From Micromonospora parva (GTDB lineage: Bacteria; Actinomycetota; Actinomycetes; Mycobacteriales; Micromonosporaceae): DNA of 64,000 bases. Location of the stretch: the NCBI RefSeq assembly GCF_000718515.1, contig NZ_JNZS01000011.1, positions 124,001 to 188,000 of the forward strand. Reading direction: 5' to 3'. The position numbers and the translations under genes were made by a program. This document shows, in pieces, positions 34,216-42,410 of this stretch. The notes under the pieces were generated by a model. The model ran no database searches and was not told where the DNA came from. It saw only the letters and a program-made list of their open reading frames with translations. How positions within the stretch are numbered: position 1 is the stretch's first letter; each line of letters opens with the position of its first letter.

Positions 34216-35262
34216 TCAATGTGCCCGGGGCGGCGCCGTCGAATCCCGCACCACCAACCGGGTGGGCAGGACCACCGGAGTGTCGCAACCGGTGCCCCGT
34301 TGACTGACGACAGGGTTCGGCGGTCGGGCCCCGAGCGGGTCGAGCAGCATCTGTGCGGCGAGCCGGCCCTGCTCGGCGGCGGGCTGGGCGACGGTGCTGA
34401 GCCCGAGCACACCGGCCAGGTAGTGGTCGTCGATACCGACCACGCTGACGTCCTGCGGCACCCGCAGCCCGACGTCGCGCAGGGCGGTCATCGCGCCCAT
34501 CGCCATCTCGTCGCAGGCGGCGACGATCGCTGTCGGCGGCTCGCCGCGGGCCAGCAGTTCGGCGGTGGCCCGGTTGCCGCCGTCGATGGTGAAGGTGGAC
34601 TCGATGTCCAGGGTCGGGTCGGGTCGCAGGCCGGCGGAGCGCAGCGCCGCCTGGTAACCCCGCCGTCGGTCGAGGTGGGTGGTGAAGGCCAACTCGTCGT
34701 CCGGGTCGCCGGAGATGTGGGCGATCCGGTGGTGGCCGAGGTCGATCAGATGCTTGGTGGCGACCCGCGCGGCGGCCACGTCGTCGATGCGTACGCACGG
34801 CCAGTTGGGCACCCTGCTGCCCGAGCTGATGGTGACTCCGGGCAGGTCCAGCGTGGCGAGCGCGGTCAGGTCGGCCGGACGCAGGGGCGTGGCGACCAGC
34901 ATGATGGCGTCCACCCGCTTGTGCAGGTTGGCCGTCCGCAGGACCCGCTGGCGGACCTGTTCCCGGCCGCCCAGGTTGTAGAGCAGCAGGTCGTAGCCGG
35001 ACTGGTGGAGGTATTCCTCGACCGCTTCGACGACGGTGCTGAAGAACCACCGGGTGATGCGGGGAACGACCACCGCGACAGTGCCGGTGCGACCACCGGC
35101 GAGCCGGGACGCGCTCGGTGAGACCTCGTAGTCGAGCTGTTCGGCGGCGGCCAGTACCCGGCGCCGGGTGGCGGCCGATACCGTCGGCAGCCCCCGCAGG
35201 GCCCGTGAGACGGTGGCCGTGGAGACCCCGGCCAGTCGGGCCACATCATCGATCCTCGTCAC
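34216..35262 (-). CDS. LacI-family regulator of the alpha-glucoside operon
   Basis: 348 residues. An N-terminal LacI helix-turn-helix (DDVARLAGVSTATVSRALRG) and hinge, then a periplasmic-binding-like effector domain with the family hallmark DEMAMGAMTALRDVGLRVP and VVGIDDH. It is encoded inside the operon between the transporter and glucosidase genes, so it is probably autoregulated and acts at the palindrome 38825-38838 ahead of the binding-protein gene. The inducer is likely an imported alpha-glucoside. Confidence 0.93.
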   Translation of the reverse strand: MTRIDDVARLAGVSTATVSRALRGLPTVSAATRRRVLAAAEQLDYEVSPSASRLAGGRTGTVAVVVPRITRWFFSTVVEAVEEYLHQSGYDLLLYNLGGREQVRQRVLRTANLHKRVDAIMLVATPLRPADLTALATLDLPGVTISSGSRVPNWPCVRIDDVAAARVATKHLIDLGHHRIAHISGDPDDELAFTTHLDRRRGYQAALRSAGLRPDPTLDIESTFTIDGGNRATAELLARGEPPTAIVAACDEMAMGAMTALRDVGLRVPQDVSVVGIDDHYLAGVLGLSTVAQPAAEQGRLAAQMLLDPLGARPPNPVVSQRGTGCDTPVVLPTRLVVRDSTAPPRAH

Positions 35263-35328
35263 GGTTACCCCCGCTCGGTGCCCGGTGCCCGCCGCCGCCC
35301 GAGGGGCCAGGCGACGGCGGGCGCGCGG

Positions 35329-36297
35329 TCAGCCCTTGACGCTGCCGGCGAGCAGACCTCGCACGAAGAAGCGCTGCAGGGACAGGAACACGATGAGCGG
35401 TACGACGATCGACACGAACGCACCGGCGGTCAGCCGCTGCCACTCGTTGCCCCGGGTGCCGGCCATCTCGGCGAGCTTGACGGTGAGCGGGGCGGTCTCG
35501 TTGCCGCCACCGGCGAAGATCAGCGCGACCAGCAGGTCGTTCCAGACCCAGAGGAACTGGAAGATGCCGAAAGCCGCCAGCGCGGGGGTGATCAGCGGCA
35601 GCACGATGGTGCGGAAGATCTTCGGGTGGGTGGCCCCGTCGACCCGGGCCGCCTCCATCAGGTCCCCGGGCAGCTGCGAGATGAAGTTGTGCAGCAGGAA
35701 GACGGCGAACGGCAGCGCGAAGCAGGTGTGCGCGAACCACACCTGGGCGAACTTCTGTTCGTCGACCAGGTCCCACGCCGGCATCAGGGTGACGCCGCCG
35801 AGGCTGACGCCGGTGGAGAAGAACTTCAGCAACGGCACCAGGGCCATCTGCAACGGCACGATCTGCAACGCGAAGATCGCGATGTAGACCCAGTCCCGGC
35901 CGCGGAAGTTGATCCACGCGAGCGCGTACGCGGCGAGGCACGCGAAGGCGAGCGGGAAGAGCACCGACGGGATGGTGATCGCCAGCGAGTTGATGAAGGA
36001 ACCGGCGAGCTGCCCGGAGGACGCTGACCGCCCGAACAGGACCTGCTCGTAGTTCTCGAAGGTGAACTGCGGGTTGGTGAAGGCCGTCCACCAGCCGGTG
36101 GTCTTGATCTCGTCCTCCGGGCGGAGGGAGGAGACGAGCAGGCCGAAGGTCGGGATGGTCCAGAGCACCGCGATGACGATCGAGACGAGCGTCGCGGTGC
36201 GGCTGTTCAACCGCTTGCGGACCCGGGCGGCCGTGGTGGTCGGGGTGCCGTCGGTCTTCTGGGTGCCGACGGCGACGGTGGGCGTTGCGGTGGTCAT
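35329..36297 (-). CDS. Sugar ABC transporter permease (MalG type)
   Basis: 322 residues, six predicted transmembrane helices, and the binding-protein-dependent permease EAA loop (EAARVDGATHPKIFRTIVLP). The C-terminal QRFFVRGLLAGSVKG is typical of MalG-type subunits. It starts 1 base after the upstream permease gene's stop, so the two are co-translated and form the membrane channel of the alpha-glucoside importer. Confidence 0.95.
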   Translation of the reverse strand: MTTATPTVAVGTQKTDGTPTTTAARVRKRLNSRTATLVSIVIAVLWTIPTFGLLVSSLRPEDEIKTTGWWTAFTNPQFTFENYEQVLFGRSASSGQLAGSFINSLAITIPSVLFPLAFACLAAYALAWINFRGRDWVYIAIFALQIVPLQMALVPLLKFFSTGVSLGGVTLMPAWDLVDEQKFAQVWFAHTCFALPFAVFLLHNFISQLPGDLMEAARVDGATHPKIFRTIVLPLITPALAAFGIFQFLWVWNDLLVALIFAGGGNETAPLTVKLAEMAGTRGNEWQRLTAGAFVSIVVPLIVFLSLQRFFVRGLLAGSVKG

Positions 36298-36298
36298 C

Positions 36299-37345
36299 TC
36301 AGCCCTCCCGCTGCTGACGGAGGTTGCGGATCTGGTAGATCACGACCGGGATGACCAGGATGAAGAGGAAGACCGCGAGCGCGGAGCCCTGCCCGTTCTG
36401 GCCGTACCGGAACGCCTGGTTGTACATCTCGCTGGCGATCACGCTGGTGTCGTAGTTGCCGTTGGTCGAGGTCCGGACGATGTCGAAGACCTTGAGCGTG
36501 GCGATCGTGAGCGTCACGACCACGACGATCAGCGCCGGCCGGATGCTCGGCATGGTGATCCGCCAGAACATCTGCCACGGGCTGACGCCGTCGAGCCGGG
36601 CGGCCTCCACGATGTCACCGGGGATCGCCTTGATCGCGGCGGAGAGCACCACCATGGCGAAGCCGGCCTGGATCCAGACCATGATGACGATCAGCAGCAG
36701 CGTGTTCAGCGGCGATTCCAGCAACCACTGCTTCGGCTCGCCGCCGAGGCTGACGACGATCTGGTTGAGCAGACCGATCTGGTCGCCCTCGCCCCGATAG
36801 GCGTAGACGAACTTCCAGATGATGCTGGCGCCGACGAAGGAGATGGCCATCGGCAGGAAGATCAGTGACTTGGCGACCGCCTCGAACCGGGCCTTGTCGA
36901 CAAGTACGGCGTAGATCAGGCCGAACCCGGTCGCCACCAACGGGACCAGGACCACCCAGACCAGGGTGTTGATCAGAACCCGGACGATCGAGTCGTCGGA
37001 GAACATCCAGCTGTAGTTGCGCAGTCCGACCCAGTTGGTGCTGCTTCCATCCATCAGGGAGAGCAGCGTGGTGCGAATGGCCGGCACGACCAACCCGACC
37101 GTGAGCAGTAGCAGCGTCGGCAGCAGGAAGAAGAGCGCGAAGAGTCCCTCCCCCTGCTTGCGTCGGCGGGGGAGCGGGGCGCCGCTGGCGGACGCGGCGA
37201 CGAGCTGCGCCTCCCGACGGCGGGCGAACCAGGCCGGCACCACGTCGAGAAGCAGGAGCAGACCGCCCACCACCGCGACGAAAGCGATCAGCCCGTACAT
37301 CAGCATGAGGAACTTCGGCTGCTCCTCAGCGAAGTCGAACTCCAT
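36299..37345 (-). CDS. Sugar ABC transporter permease (MalF type)
   Basis: 348 residues, about 7-8 transmembrane helices, with the EAA loop VEAARLDGVSPWQMFWRITM. An N-terminal extra helix and loop (to about residue 65) fit the MalF branch. It lies between the binding-protein and second permease genes. A 10-bp hairpin (37371-37404) separates it from the binding-protein gene. Confidence 0.95.
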   Translation of the reverse strand: MEFDFAEEQPKFLMLMYGLIAFVAVVGGLLLLLDVVPAWFARRREAQLVAASASGAPLPRRRKQGEGLFALFFLLPTLLLLTVGLVVPAIRTTLLSLMDGSSTNWVGLRNYSWMFSDDSIVRVLINTLVWVVLVPLVATGFGLIYAVLVDKARFEAVAKSLIFLPMAISFVGASIIWKFVYAYRGEGDQIGLLNQIVVSLGGEPKQWLLESPLNTLLLIVIMVWIQAGFAMVVLSAAIKAIPGDIVEAARLDGVSPWQMFWRITMPSIRPALIVVVVTLTIATLKVFDIVRTSTNGNYDTSVIASEMYNQAFRYGQNGQGSALAVFLFILVIPVVIYQIRNLRQQREG

Positions 37346-37370
37346 CGACCCTCCCAGGTCCAGATCCGTC

Positions 37371-37404
37371 GGTGGGCCGGCCCGCAGGTGCGGACCGGCC
37401 CACC
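37371..37404 (-). promoter_or_regulatory. Intercistronic hairpin between binding-protein and permease genes
   Basis: Perfect 10-bp arms 37371-37380 and 37395-37404 around a 14-base loop. Stem-loops at this place in sugar ABC operons commonly protect the binding-protein mRNA or partly terminate transcription, giving more binding protein than permease. That role is inferred here. Confidence 0.55.
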
Positions 37405-37411
37405 GCTCAGA

Positions 37412-38755
37412 TCACTTCCAGCTGCTCTCGATGCCCTGGAGCACCGACGCGGTGTCCTTGCCGTTGATCCACTCGACCATGCCCTTCCAGAACGTCCCCG
37501 CGCCGACCGCGGCCGGCATCAGGTCGGATCCGTCGAAGCGGAAGACGCCGGTCTTGTCCTGCAGGATCTGGACGGAGAGCTTGTCGATCGGGCTGGCGAC
37601 GTTGGCGATGTCCAGCTTGTTGTTCGCCGTGACCCAGTTGCCGAGCTTCGCGCGGCTGTTGACGTACTCGGCCGAGGCGAGGTAGGTCTGCACCGCCTGC
37701 ACCTCGGGGCGGTCGGCGAAGCCGACGACGAACTCGCCCGCGCCGAGCACCGGCTTGCCCTTGGCCGTGTCGATGGCCGGGAAGTAGAACGCGAAGGCGT
37801 CGCCGTCCTCGGCCACCTTGGTGCCCTCGGGGAACTGGTTGGCGTAGAACGACGCCTGGCGGTGCATGGCGCACTTGCCGGTGGTGACCGGCAGGCCGGC
37901 CTCACCGAAGGCGGTGGTGCCGATGCTCTTCACCCCGCCGAAGCCGCCGTTCATGTACTTCTCGTTCTTCAGGATCGTGCCGGCCCGGTTGACGGCGTCG
38001 ACGATCCGCGGGTCGTTGAACGGGATGGCGTGGGTGGTCCACTGGTCGTAGACCTCGGGGCCCTGCGTACGCAGGATGACGTCCTCGATCCAGTCGGTGG
38101 CCGGCCAGCCGGTGGCGTCACCGGACTCGATGCCGGCGCACCACGGCTTGATGCCGCTCGCCGCGATCGTGTCGCTGAGCTTGATCATGTCGTCCCAGCT
38201 GGTGGGGACGGTCCAGCCCTTCTCCTTGAAGAGCTTCGGCGAGTACCACACGAAGGACTTCACGTTGGCGCCGAGCGGCACACCGTAGAGGGTGCCGTTG
38301 ACGGTGCCGTACTTCAGCCAGTCGGCCGGCATGTTCTGCTCGGCCATCGTCTTGGTGTCGGCACCGAGGGACTTCAGCTTGCTGGCGTCGGCGAACCGCT
38401 TGACCAGGCCCGGCTGGGGCACGAAGGCCAGGTCGGGCGCGTTGCCGCCGTCGACCCGGACCGGGAGCTGCGCCTCGAACTCGGCGTTGCCCTCGTAGTC
38501 GATCTCGATGCCGGTGCAGTCCTCGAACGTCTTCCAGGAGTTCCTGAGCAGATCGGCCTCGGCGTCACGGATGGACGCGTAGATGGAGACCTTCTTGCCG
38601 TCGTGGCCGTCGTACTTGTCGTATGCGGCGCACTCCGCGGAGCCCGCGTTGCTGCTCTTCTTGTCGTCGCCGGTACCGCAGGCGGTGGCGCTGAGCGCCA
38701 GCCCGAGTACGCCGGCGATCACGAAGGCCTGGCGTGGTCTGGTGAAGACCGCCAT
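37412..38755 (-). CDS. Sugar ABC transporter substrate-binding lipoprotein
   Basis: 447 residues, extracytoplasmic solute-binding protein family 1. A lipoprotein signal peptide ends at Cys26 (LSATACGTG). GKKVSIYASIRDAEADLLRN and NGTLYGVPLGANVKSFVWYS match the family that binds alpha-glucosides and related oligosaccharides. ATG 38755 has AGGAGG 6 bases upstream. It is first and presumably the most expressed gene of a five-gene operon (binding protein, two permeases, lacI, glucosidase). No ATPase gene is present; in actinomycetes the shared MsiK-type ATPase usually serves such importers. Confidence 0.95.
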   Translation of the reverse strand: MAVFTRPRQAFVIAGVLGLALSATACGTGDDKKSSNAGSAECAAYDKYDGHDGKKVSIYASIRDAEADLLRNSWKTFEDCTGIEIDYEGNAEFEAQLPVRVDGGNAPDLAFVPQPGLVKRFADASKLKSLGADTKTMAEQNMPADWLKYGTVNGTLYGVPLGANVKSFVWYSPKLFKEKGWTVPTSWDDMIKLSDTIAASGIKPWCAGIESGDATGWPATDWIEDVILRTQGPEVYDQWTTHAIPFNDPRIVDAVNRAGTILKNEKYMNGGFGGVKSIGTTAFGEAGLPVTTGKCAMHRQASFYANQFPEGTKVAEDGDAFAFYFPAIDTAKGKPVLGAGEFVVGFADRPEVQAVQTYLASAEYVNSRAKLGNWVTANNKLDIANVASPIDKLSVQILQDKTGVFRFDGSDLMPAAVGAGTFWKGMVEWINGKDTASVLQGIESSWK

Positions 38756-38824
38756 GCCGTCCTCCTTCCTAGCCGGCGCGGTCTCGCTGGTGACCCGTCG
38801 CCGGTCCGATTGGGCGTGCACACA

Positions 38825-38838
38825 TGTAAGCGCTTGCA
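38825..38838 (-). promoter_or_regulatory. LacI-type operator of the alpha-glucoside operon
   Basis: TGTAAGCGCTTGCA is a 14-bp palindrome with one mismatched pair and a central CG, the standard LacI-family half-site arrangement. It lies 70 bases upstream of the binding-protein start, and a LacI gene sits in the operon. Confidence 0.8.
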
Positions 38839-38932
38839 TCCGGCTGGGTCCACCCCCTGCCAGACACGACCGAGTAACAATCCGGAAACCTGCCGGCTGC
38901 CTGGTGGGCGCGCTCCCGGGGCACGCTTCGGA

Positions 38933-38960
38933 CTCTTTCGAAGAGTGACGATATCTGTCA
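38933..38960 (+). promoter_or_regulatory. Two adjacent palindromes upstream of the M23 peptidase gene
   Basis: CTCTTTCGAAGAG (38933-38945) is directly followed by TGACGATATCTGTCA (38946-38960); both are near-palindromes. They lie about 45-75 bases before the M23 peptidase start, so an operator or promoter role is plausible. The regulator is unknown. Confidence 0.35.
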
Positions 38961-39005
38961 GGCTGATGCCTACGCATCGAAGGTTTTCGACATAGGAGGA
39001 GCTGT

Positions 39006-39779
39006 ATGCGAAAGCGGTGGATCAGCCTGCTGGTGACGGGTCTCTTGGTCGGGGGAGCGCTGGCGCCGGCGACGCCCGCGCTGGCCGCGCCGACCTTCAG
39101 GGTGCCCTTCCCGTGCGGGCAGACCTGGTCCGGGCAGACCCGGTCGGATCACAGCCCGGCGTACGCCATCGACTTCAACCGCACCGACGACGCCGGCGAC
39201 CCGGTGGTCGCCAGCGCCCCCGGCACCGTCGACCGGGTCACCGACCTCGGCGGCACCAGCTACGGCAAATACGTCCGAATCAACCACGGGGGCGGTTACA
39301 GCACCTACTACGCGCACCTCAGCGGCTTCAACGTCTCGGTCGGGCAGACGGTCGGGTACGGCAAGGTCATCGGCTGGGTCGGCAGCACCGGGGGATCGAC
39401 CGGCCCGCACCTGCACTACGAGCAGCGCCTCAACGGTGCCGACATCCAGGTCCGCTTCAACGGCAGCCTCGCGCTCTACTGGGGCACCAAGAGCTACACC
39501 AGTGGCAACGGGTGCTCGTCGGGCAGCGGCAACGGCACCGTCGACACCAGCGGCACGCCGCTGACCGTTCGCTCCGGTCCCGGCACCGGGTACGCCTCGG
39601 TGGGCACCGTCGCCGATGGCACCCGGGTGACCATCGCCTGCCAGACCAGTGGCACGAGCGTCACCGGCACCTACGGCACCAGCACGATCTGGGACCGCAT
39701 CGGCGCCGGGCGGTTCATCGCCGACGCGTACGTCTACACCGGTTACGACGGTTACATCCCGAACGTCCCTCGCTGCTGA
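39006..39779 (+). CDS. Secreted M23 metallopeptidase with C-terminal SH3-like domain
   Basis: 257 residues. Signal peptide (RKRWISLLVTGLLVGGALAP..., cleavage near ALAA), then a compact M23/lysostaphin-type endopeptidase (about residues 32-150) with zinc-site residues around H49-D56 (DHSPAYAIDF) and His135/His137 in GPHLHYE, plus H103 in YYAHLS. A C-terminal SH3b-like domain (about 183-245, PLTVRSGPGTGYASVG) probably binds the wall. It would cut peptidoglycan cross-bridges outside the cell. ATG 39006 has AGGAGG 7 bases upstream. Single gene, with a terminator hairpin downstream. Confidence 0.93.
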   Translation: MRKRWISLLVTGLLVGGALAPATPALAAPTFRVPFPCGQTWSGQTRSDHSPAYAIDFNRTDDAGDPVVASAPGTVDRVTDLGGTSYGKYVRINHGGGYSTYYAHLSGFNVSVGQTVGYGKVIGWVGSTGGSTGPHLHYEQRLNGADIQVRFNGSLALYWGTKSYTSGNGCSSGSGNGTVDTSGTPLTVRSGPGTGYASVGTVADGTRVTIACQTSGTSVTGTYGTSTIWDRIGAGRFIADAYVYTGYDGYIPNVPRC

Positions 39780-39795
39780 GGCAGCGGACGGCCGG

Positions 39796-39823
39796 TCTCC
39801 GGCGGGCGAGCGCCCGCCGGAGA
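39796..39823. terminator. 12-13-bp hairpin, bidirectional terminator
   Basis: Arms 39796-39807 and 39812-39823 pair perfectly between the convergent M23 peptidase and TspO genes. Confidence 0.75.
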
Positions 39824-39831
39824 TCCGCCGG

Positions 39832-40326
39832 TCAGGCGTTCAGCCGCCAGATCGACAGGTTCAACGCGGCGGCGAAGGTGACCCACGCCCAGTAGGGCAG
39901 CATCAGCGCGGTGGCGACCCGGGAGACCCGGGTGAACAGCAGCACGGTGAGGCCGATCGCCAACCACATCAGCACGATCTCGGCGAACGCCAGTCCGTAC
40001 TGCCCCGCGCCGAAGAACAGCGGGGTCCAGATGGCGTTGAGGACCAGTTGGGCGGTCCAGGCCCAGAGTGCGGGGGAGAAGCCGACCCGTCGCCACACCA
40101 GCCAGCCGGCCACCGCGATCAGTGCGTACAGCAGCGACCAGACCGGGCCGAACAGCCACGAGGGCGGCGCCCAGTCGGGCTGCCGCAGGCTCGCGTACTC
40201 GTCGGTGGTGCCCTGCACGCCCAGCCCGCCGATGGCGGCGGCGATGAAGACCGCCACCCCGAAGCCGACGAGGGCCCACCACCGGCGGCGGCCGGAGGTC
40301 CTCGGGGCGTTCTGAGATGTCTCCAT
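39832..40326 (-). CDS. TspO/MBR family (tryptophan-rich sensory) membrane protein
   Basis: 164 residues with five transmembrane helices and the TspO signature residues: SLRQPDWAPPSWLFGPVWSL, a Trp-rich loop GFSPALWAWTAQLVLNAIW, and ALMLPYWAWVTFAAALN. The family binds tetrapyrroles and related ligands. ATG 40326 has no ribosome site, so translation may be leaderless, or an upstream in-frame start (up to 40371) is used. It is a single gene. Confidence 0.92.
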   Translation of the reverse strand: METSQNAPRTSGRRRWWALVGFGVAVFIAAAIGGLGVQGTTDEYASLRQPDWAPPSWLFGPVWSLLYALIAVAGWLVWRRVGFSPALWAWTAQLVLNAIWTPLFFGAGQYGLAFAEIVLMWLAIGLTVLLFTRVSRVATALMLPYWAWVTFAAALNLSIWRLNA

Positions 40327-40468
40327 AGTCAAGATGTTTCCGCGGATCGGCGGTGGCAAACCGCCGGACACGAAAGCGCCGGGATCGCTGCGGCCGGTGC
40401 CTCTGTCGGGAGGACGAAGCTCCGGTCGCGGCGACCCCGGCGGGTCCCGGTGTTACCGATGATGAGCG

Positions 40469-40612
40469 CTAATTGAAGATGCTGACACCACCCGGGCCGA
40501 CCAACAGCCCGACGACGATGAGGACGATGCCCCACAGGATCTGCCGGCGGAACAGCGCGAGGATGCCGGCGACCACGAGTACGACTGCGAGAATCCAGAG
40601 AATCAGCTCCAT
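40469..40612 (-). CDS. 47-residue GPGG-motif membrane protein
   Basis: Reading from ATG 40612: two hydrophobic helices (residues 3-20 and 25-39) separated by a FRRQ turn and ending in GPGGVSIFN. Very small proteins with this GPGG-x-S-IF ending are widespread in actinobacteria and are annotated as GPGG-motif small membrane proteins. The ATG lies in the last codons of the metallophosphoesterase gene (ATGGAGCTGA, stop 40603-40605), so translation is coupled. Function is unknown. Too short for most gene callers. Confidence 0.8.
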   Translation of the reverse strand: MELILWILAVVLVVAGILALFRRQILWGIVLIVVGLLVGPGGVSIFN

Positions 40613-41379
40613 GACCTCTGACTACCCGACTGGCCGATCGGGGAAACCTGGTCGGTGTCGAGTTGATCGCCAACGTGGAAGACGCTGTACGCCTGCTTGA
40701 TCACCGGGTGTGCGACGTTGCGGACGCGTACCCCACCGGGGGTCGTGCCGCGCTCGGTCCCGGCGTGCGCGTGCCCGTGCACGGCCAGTGCCGTGGGCGC
40801 CGAGTCGATCGCCTGCCCCAGTTGGTACGACCCGAGGAACGGGTAGATCTCCAACGGTTCACCGGCCAGTGTGTCCGGCACCGGCGAGTAGTGGGTGAGC
40901 GCCACCAGCATGTCGCAGTCCAACGAGCGCAGCGCCGCACCGAGCCGGTCCGCGCTGTCGGTGGTGGTGCGGACGAACGCCTTCATCTCCGGCTCGCCGA
41001 AGTCACTCGCGCACCGGCCGGCGAACCCGCCGCCGAAGCCCTTCACGCCGGCGATGCCGAGACGACCACCAGCGCAGTCCAGCACGACGCCGTTGCCCTC
41101 CAGCACGGTGATGCCCGCGTCCTCCAGTACCTTGACCACCTGCGGCACCTGGTCACACTGGTGGTCGTGGTTACCCAGCACGGTCACCACCGGCACTGCC
41201 AACCCACCGAACTCCGTTGCCACGCAGCGCGCCTCGGCCTCGGTGCCGTGCCGGGTCAGGTCCCCGGCCAGCAGCAGCACGTCGGCACACTCCGGCAGCT
41301 CCTCCAACGCCGGTCGGAACCGACCGACGACGTCCTCGTCCAGATGCACGTCGCCCACGGCGGCGATCCGGATCACCAT
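40603..41379 (-). CDS. Calcineurin-like metallophosphoesterase
   Basis: 258 residues with all metallophosphoesterase motifs: GDVHLD (about 9-14), AGDLTRHG (about 38-45), LGNHDHQ (about 68-74), ALTHYSP, and HGHAHAG near 200. It is a soluble two-metal phosphoesterase; its substrate is not evident. Third gene of a four-gene operon, 10 bases after the BON-like gene and overlapping the GPGG gene by 10 bases. Confidence 0.92.
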   Translation of the reverse strand: MVIRIAAVGDVHLDEDVVGRFRPALEELPECADVLLLAGDLTRHGTEAEARCVATEFGGLAVPVVTVLGNHDHQCDQVPQVVKVLEDAGITVLEGNGVVLDCAGGRLGIAGVKGFGGGFAGRCASDFGEPEMKAFVRTTTDSADRLGAALRSLDCDMLVALTHYSPVPDTLAGEPLEIYPFLGSYQLGQAIDSAPTALAVHGHAHAGTERGTTPGGVRVRNVAHPVIKQAYSVFHVGDQLDTDQVSPIGQSGSQRSWS

Positions 41380-41389
41380 GGAACCTCCC

Positions 41390-41665
41390 TCAGGGCAGTT
41401 GCTCGATCTCCGTGGGCGCCTGCGCGCGGATCACCCCGATGTCGCTGGTGACCGGCACGTCCGGAAAGCGCTCCGACACCAGACGCAGGATCTCCTCCCG
41501 CCGGTGCGGGCTCTCCACCTCGCCGTAGAGCACGAGGGCGCGTTCCCGCCGGATCACGGTGATCCCCTGTTCGGCGACGGCGGGGTCCTCGACGAGCAAC
41601 CGTTGGATCTCCGCTTCGACGTACTCGTCCGGTGGCCCGGTGTCGATGTCGCGATGGTGGGTCAC
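41390..41665 (-). CDS. Small BON-like domain protein
   Basis: 91 residues with a BON-type pattern: EAEIQRLLVEDPAVAEQGI, IRRERALVLYGEVESPHRRE, ILRLVSERFPDVPVTSDIGV. BON domains bind phospholipid or other surfaces; here there is no signal peptide, so it is cytosolic. GTG 41665 overlaps the nucleotidyltransferase stop (GTGA), so it is the second gene of the operon. Confidence 0.75.
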   Translation of the reverse strand: MTHHRDIDTGPPDEYVEAEIQRLLVEDPAVAEQGITVIRRERALVLYGEVESPHRREEILRLVSERFPDVPVTSDIGVIRAQAPTEIEQLP

Positions 41666-42246
41666 GATGTCCCCTCTCCTGGTTGGGTGCCGGCGGCCGG
41701 CACCACCTCCAGCCGGTCCAGCAGCACCAGGAACGCCTCGGCGTACGGCGAGTGCTGCGTCTCCTTGCGTACCCGTTCCCAGTCGATCTGCTCCCGCAGC
41801 GAGCGGGCCAGCGGCAGGCCGCGGGCGAAGTCGCAGTAGTGCTGGGAGAAGCTGAGCAGTTTGTGCACCATCAGCTGGGTGGCGGACAGCACCGGCATGT
41901 GAATCGCGTCCACCGGCCGGATGACGGTGTCGGCGAACGTCTCCTCGGTCACCGGCGTCTCGATCGGCCGGTGGATCAGGTCCACCATCCGGCCGTCGTC
42001 GAAGACCTTGACCAGCCAGTCCTCCGGTGGGCGCTCGGCGACGAAACCGGCGGCCACCAGGGCCTGCAGCGCCTGTTCCACGTCCACTTCCCGGATCAGG
42101 AAGTCGACGTCGTGATCGCTGGAGTGGCCTCCGTGGGCGTAGACGGCGAAGCTGCCGCCCAGGGCGAACGGAATCTCGGACTGCTTGAGCACGGCGGCGA
42201 CCTTCTTGAGGGTGTGCACAAGACTCTCGTCCCCGCGCTCAGCCAT
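41662..42246 (-). CDS. Nucleotidyltransferase-fold protein
   Basis: 194 residues with a minimal nucleotidyltransferase signature, FALGGSFAVYAHGGHSSDHDVDFLI: GGS followed by DHDVD, the paired metal Asp residues, and a third acid in MVDLIHRP. It resembles the small nucleotidyltransferases acting on nucleotides or antibiotics, but the substrate is unknown. First gene of the operon with BON-like, metallophosphoesterase and GPGG genes, coupled by a 4-base GTGA overlap. ATG 42246. Confidence 0.82.
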   Translation of the reverse strand: MAERGDESLVHTLKKVAAVLKQSEIPFALGGSFAVYAHGGHSSDHDVDFLIREVDVEQALQALVAAGFVAERPPEDWLVKVFDDGRMVDLIHRPIETPVTEETFADTVIRPVDAIHMPVLSATQLMVHKLLSFSQHYCDFARGLPLARSLREQIDWERVRKETQHSPYAEAFLVLLDRLEVVPAAGTQPGEGTS

Positions 42247-42395
42247 CTGGTTCCTCCGTCGTCGTGTTGGTGGACCGGCGGTTGGATTTCAAAGTCCGGT
42301 ACCCGGCATTCCGGTCGGCCACACCTGCCGGTGTCGCGGTCGGGTGTCAACAGGGATGAAGCATGACAAACCTCGCGGGGCGGGTGCGTCGGTCG

Positions 42396-42401
42396 GATAA
42401 T
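42396..42401 (+). promoter_or_regulatory. Candidate -10 box for the kinase gene
   Basis: GATAAT ends 9 bases before GTG 42411, a spacing that would give a leaderless or nearly leaderless mRNA. No matching -35 is seen, so this is tentative. Confidence 0.35.
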
Positions 42402-42410
42402 CTGTGGAGA

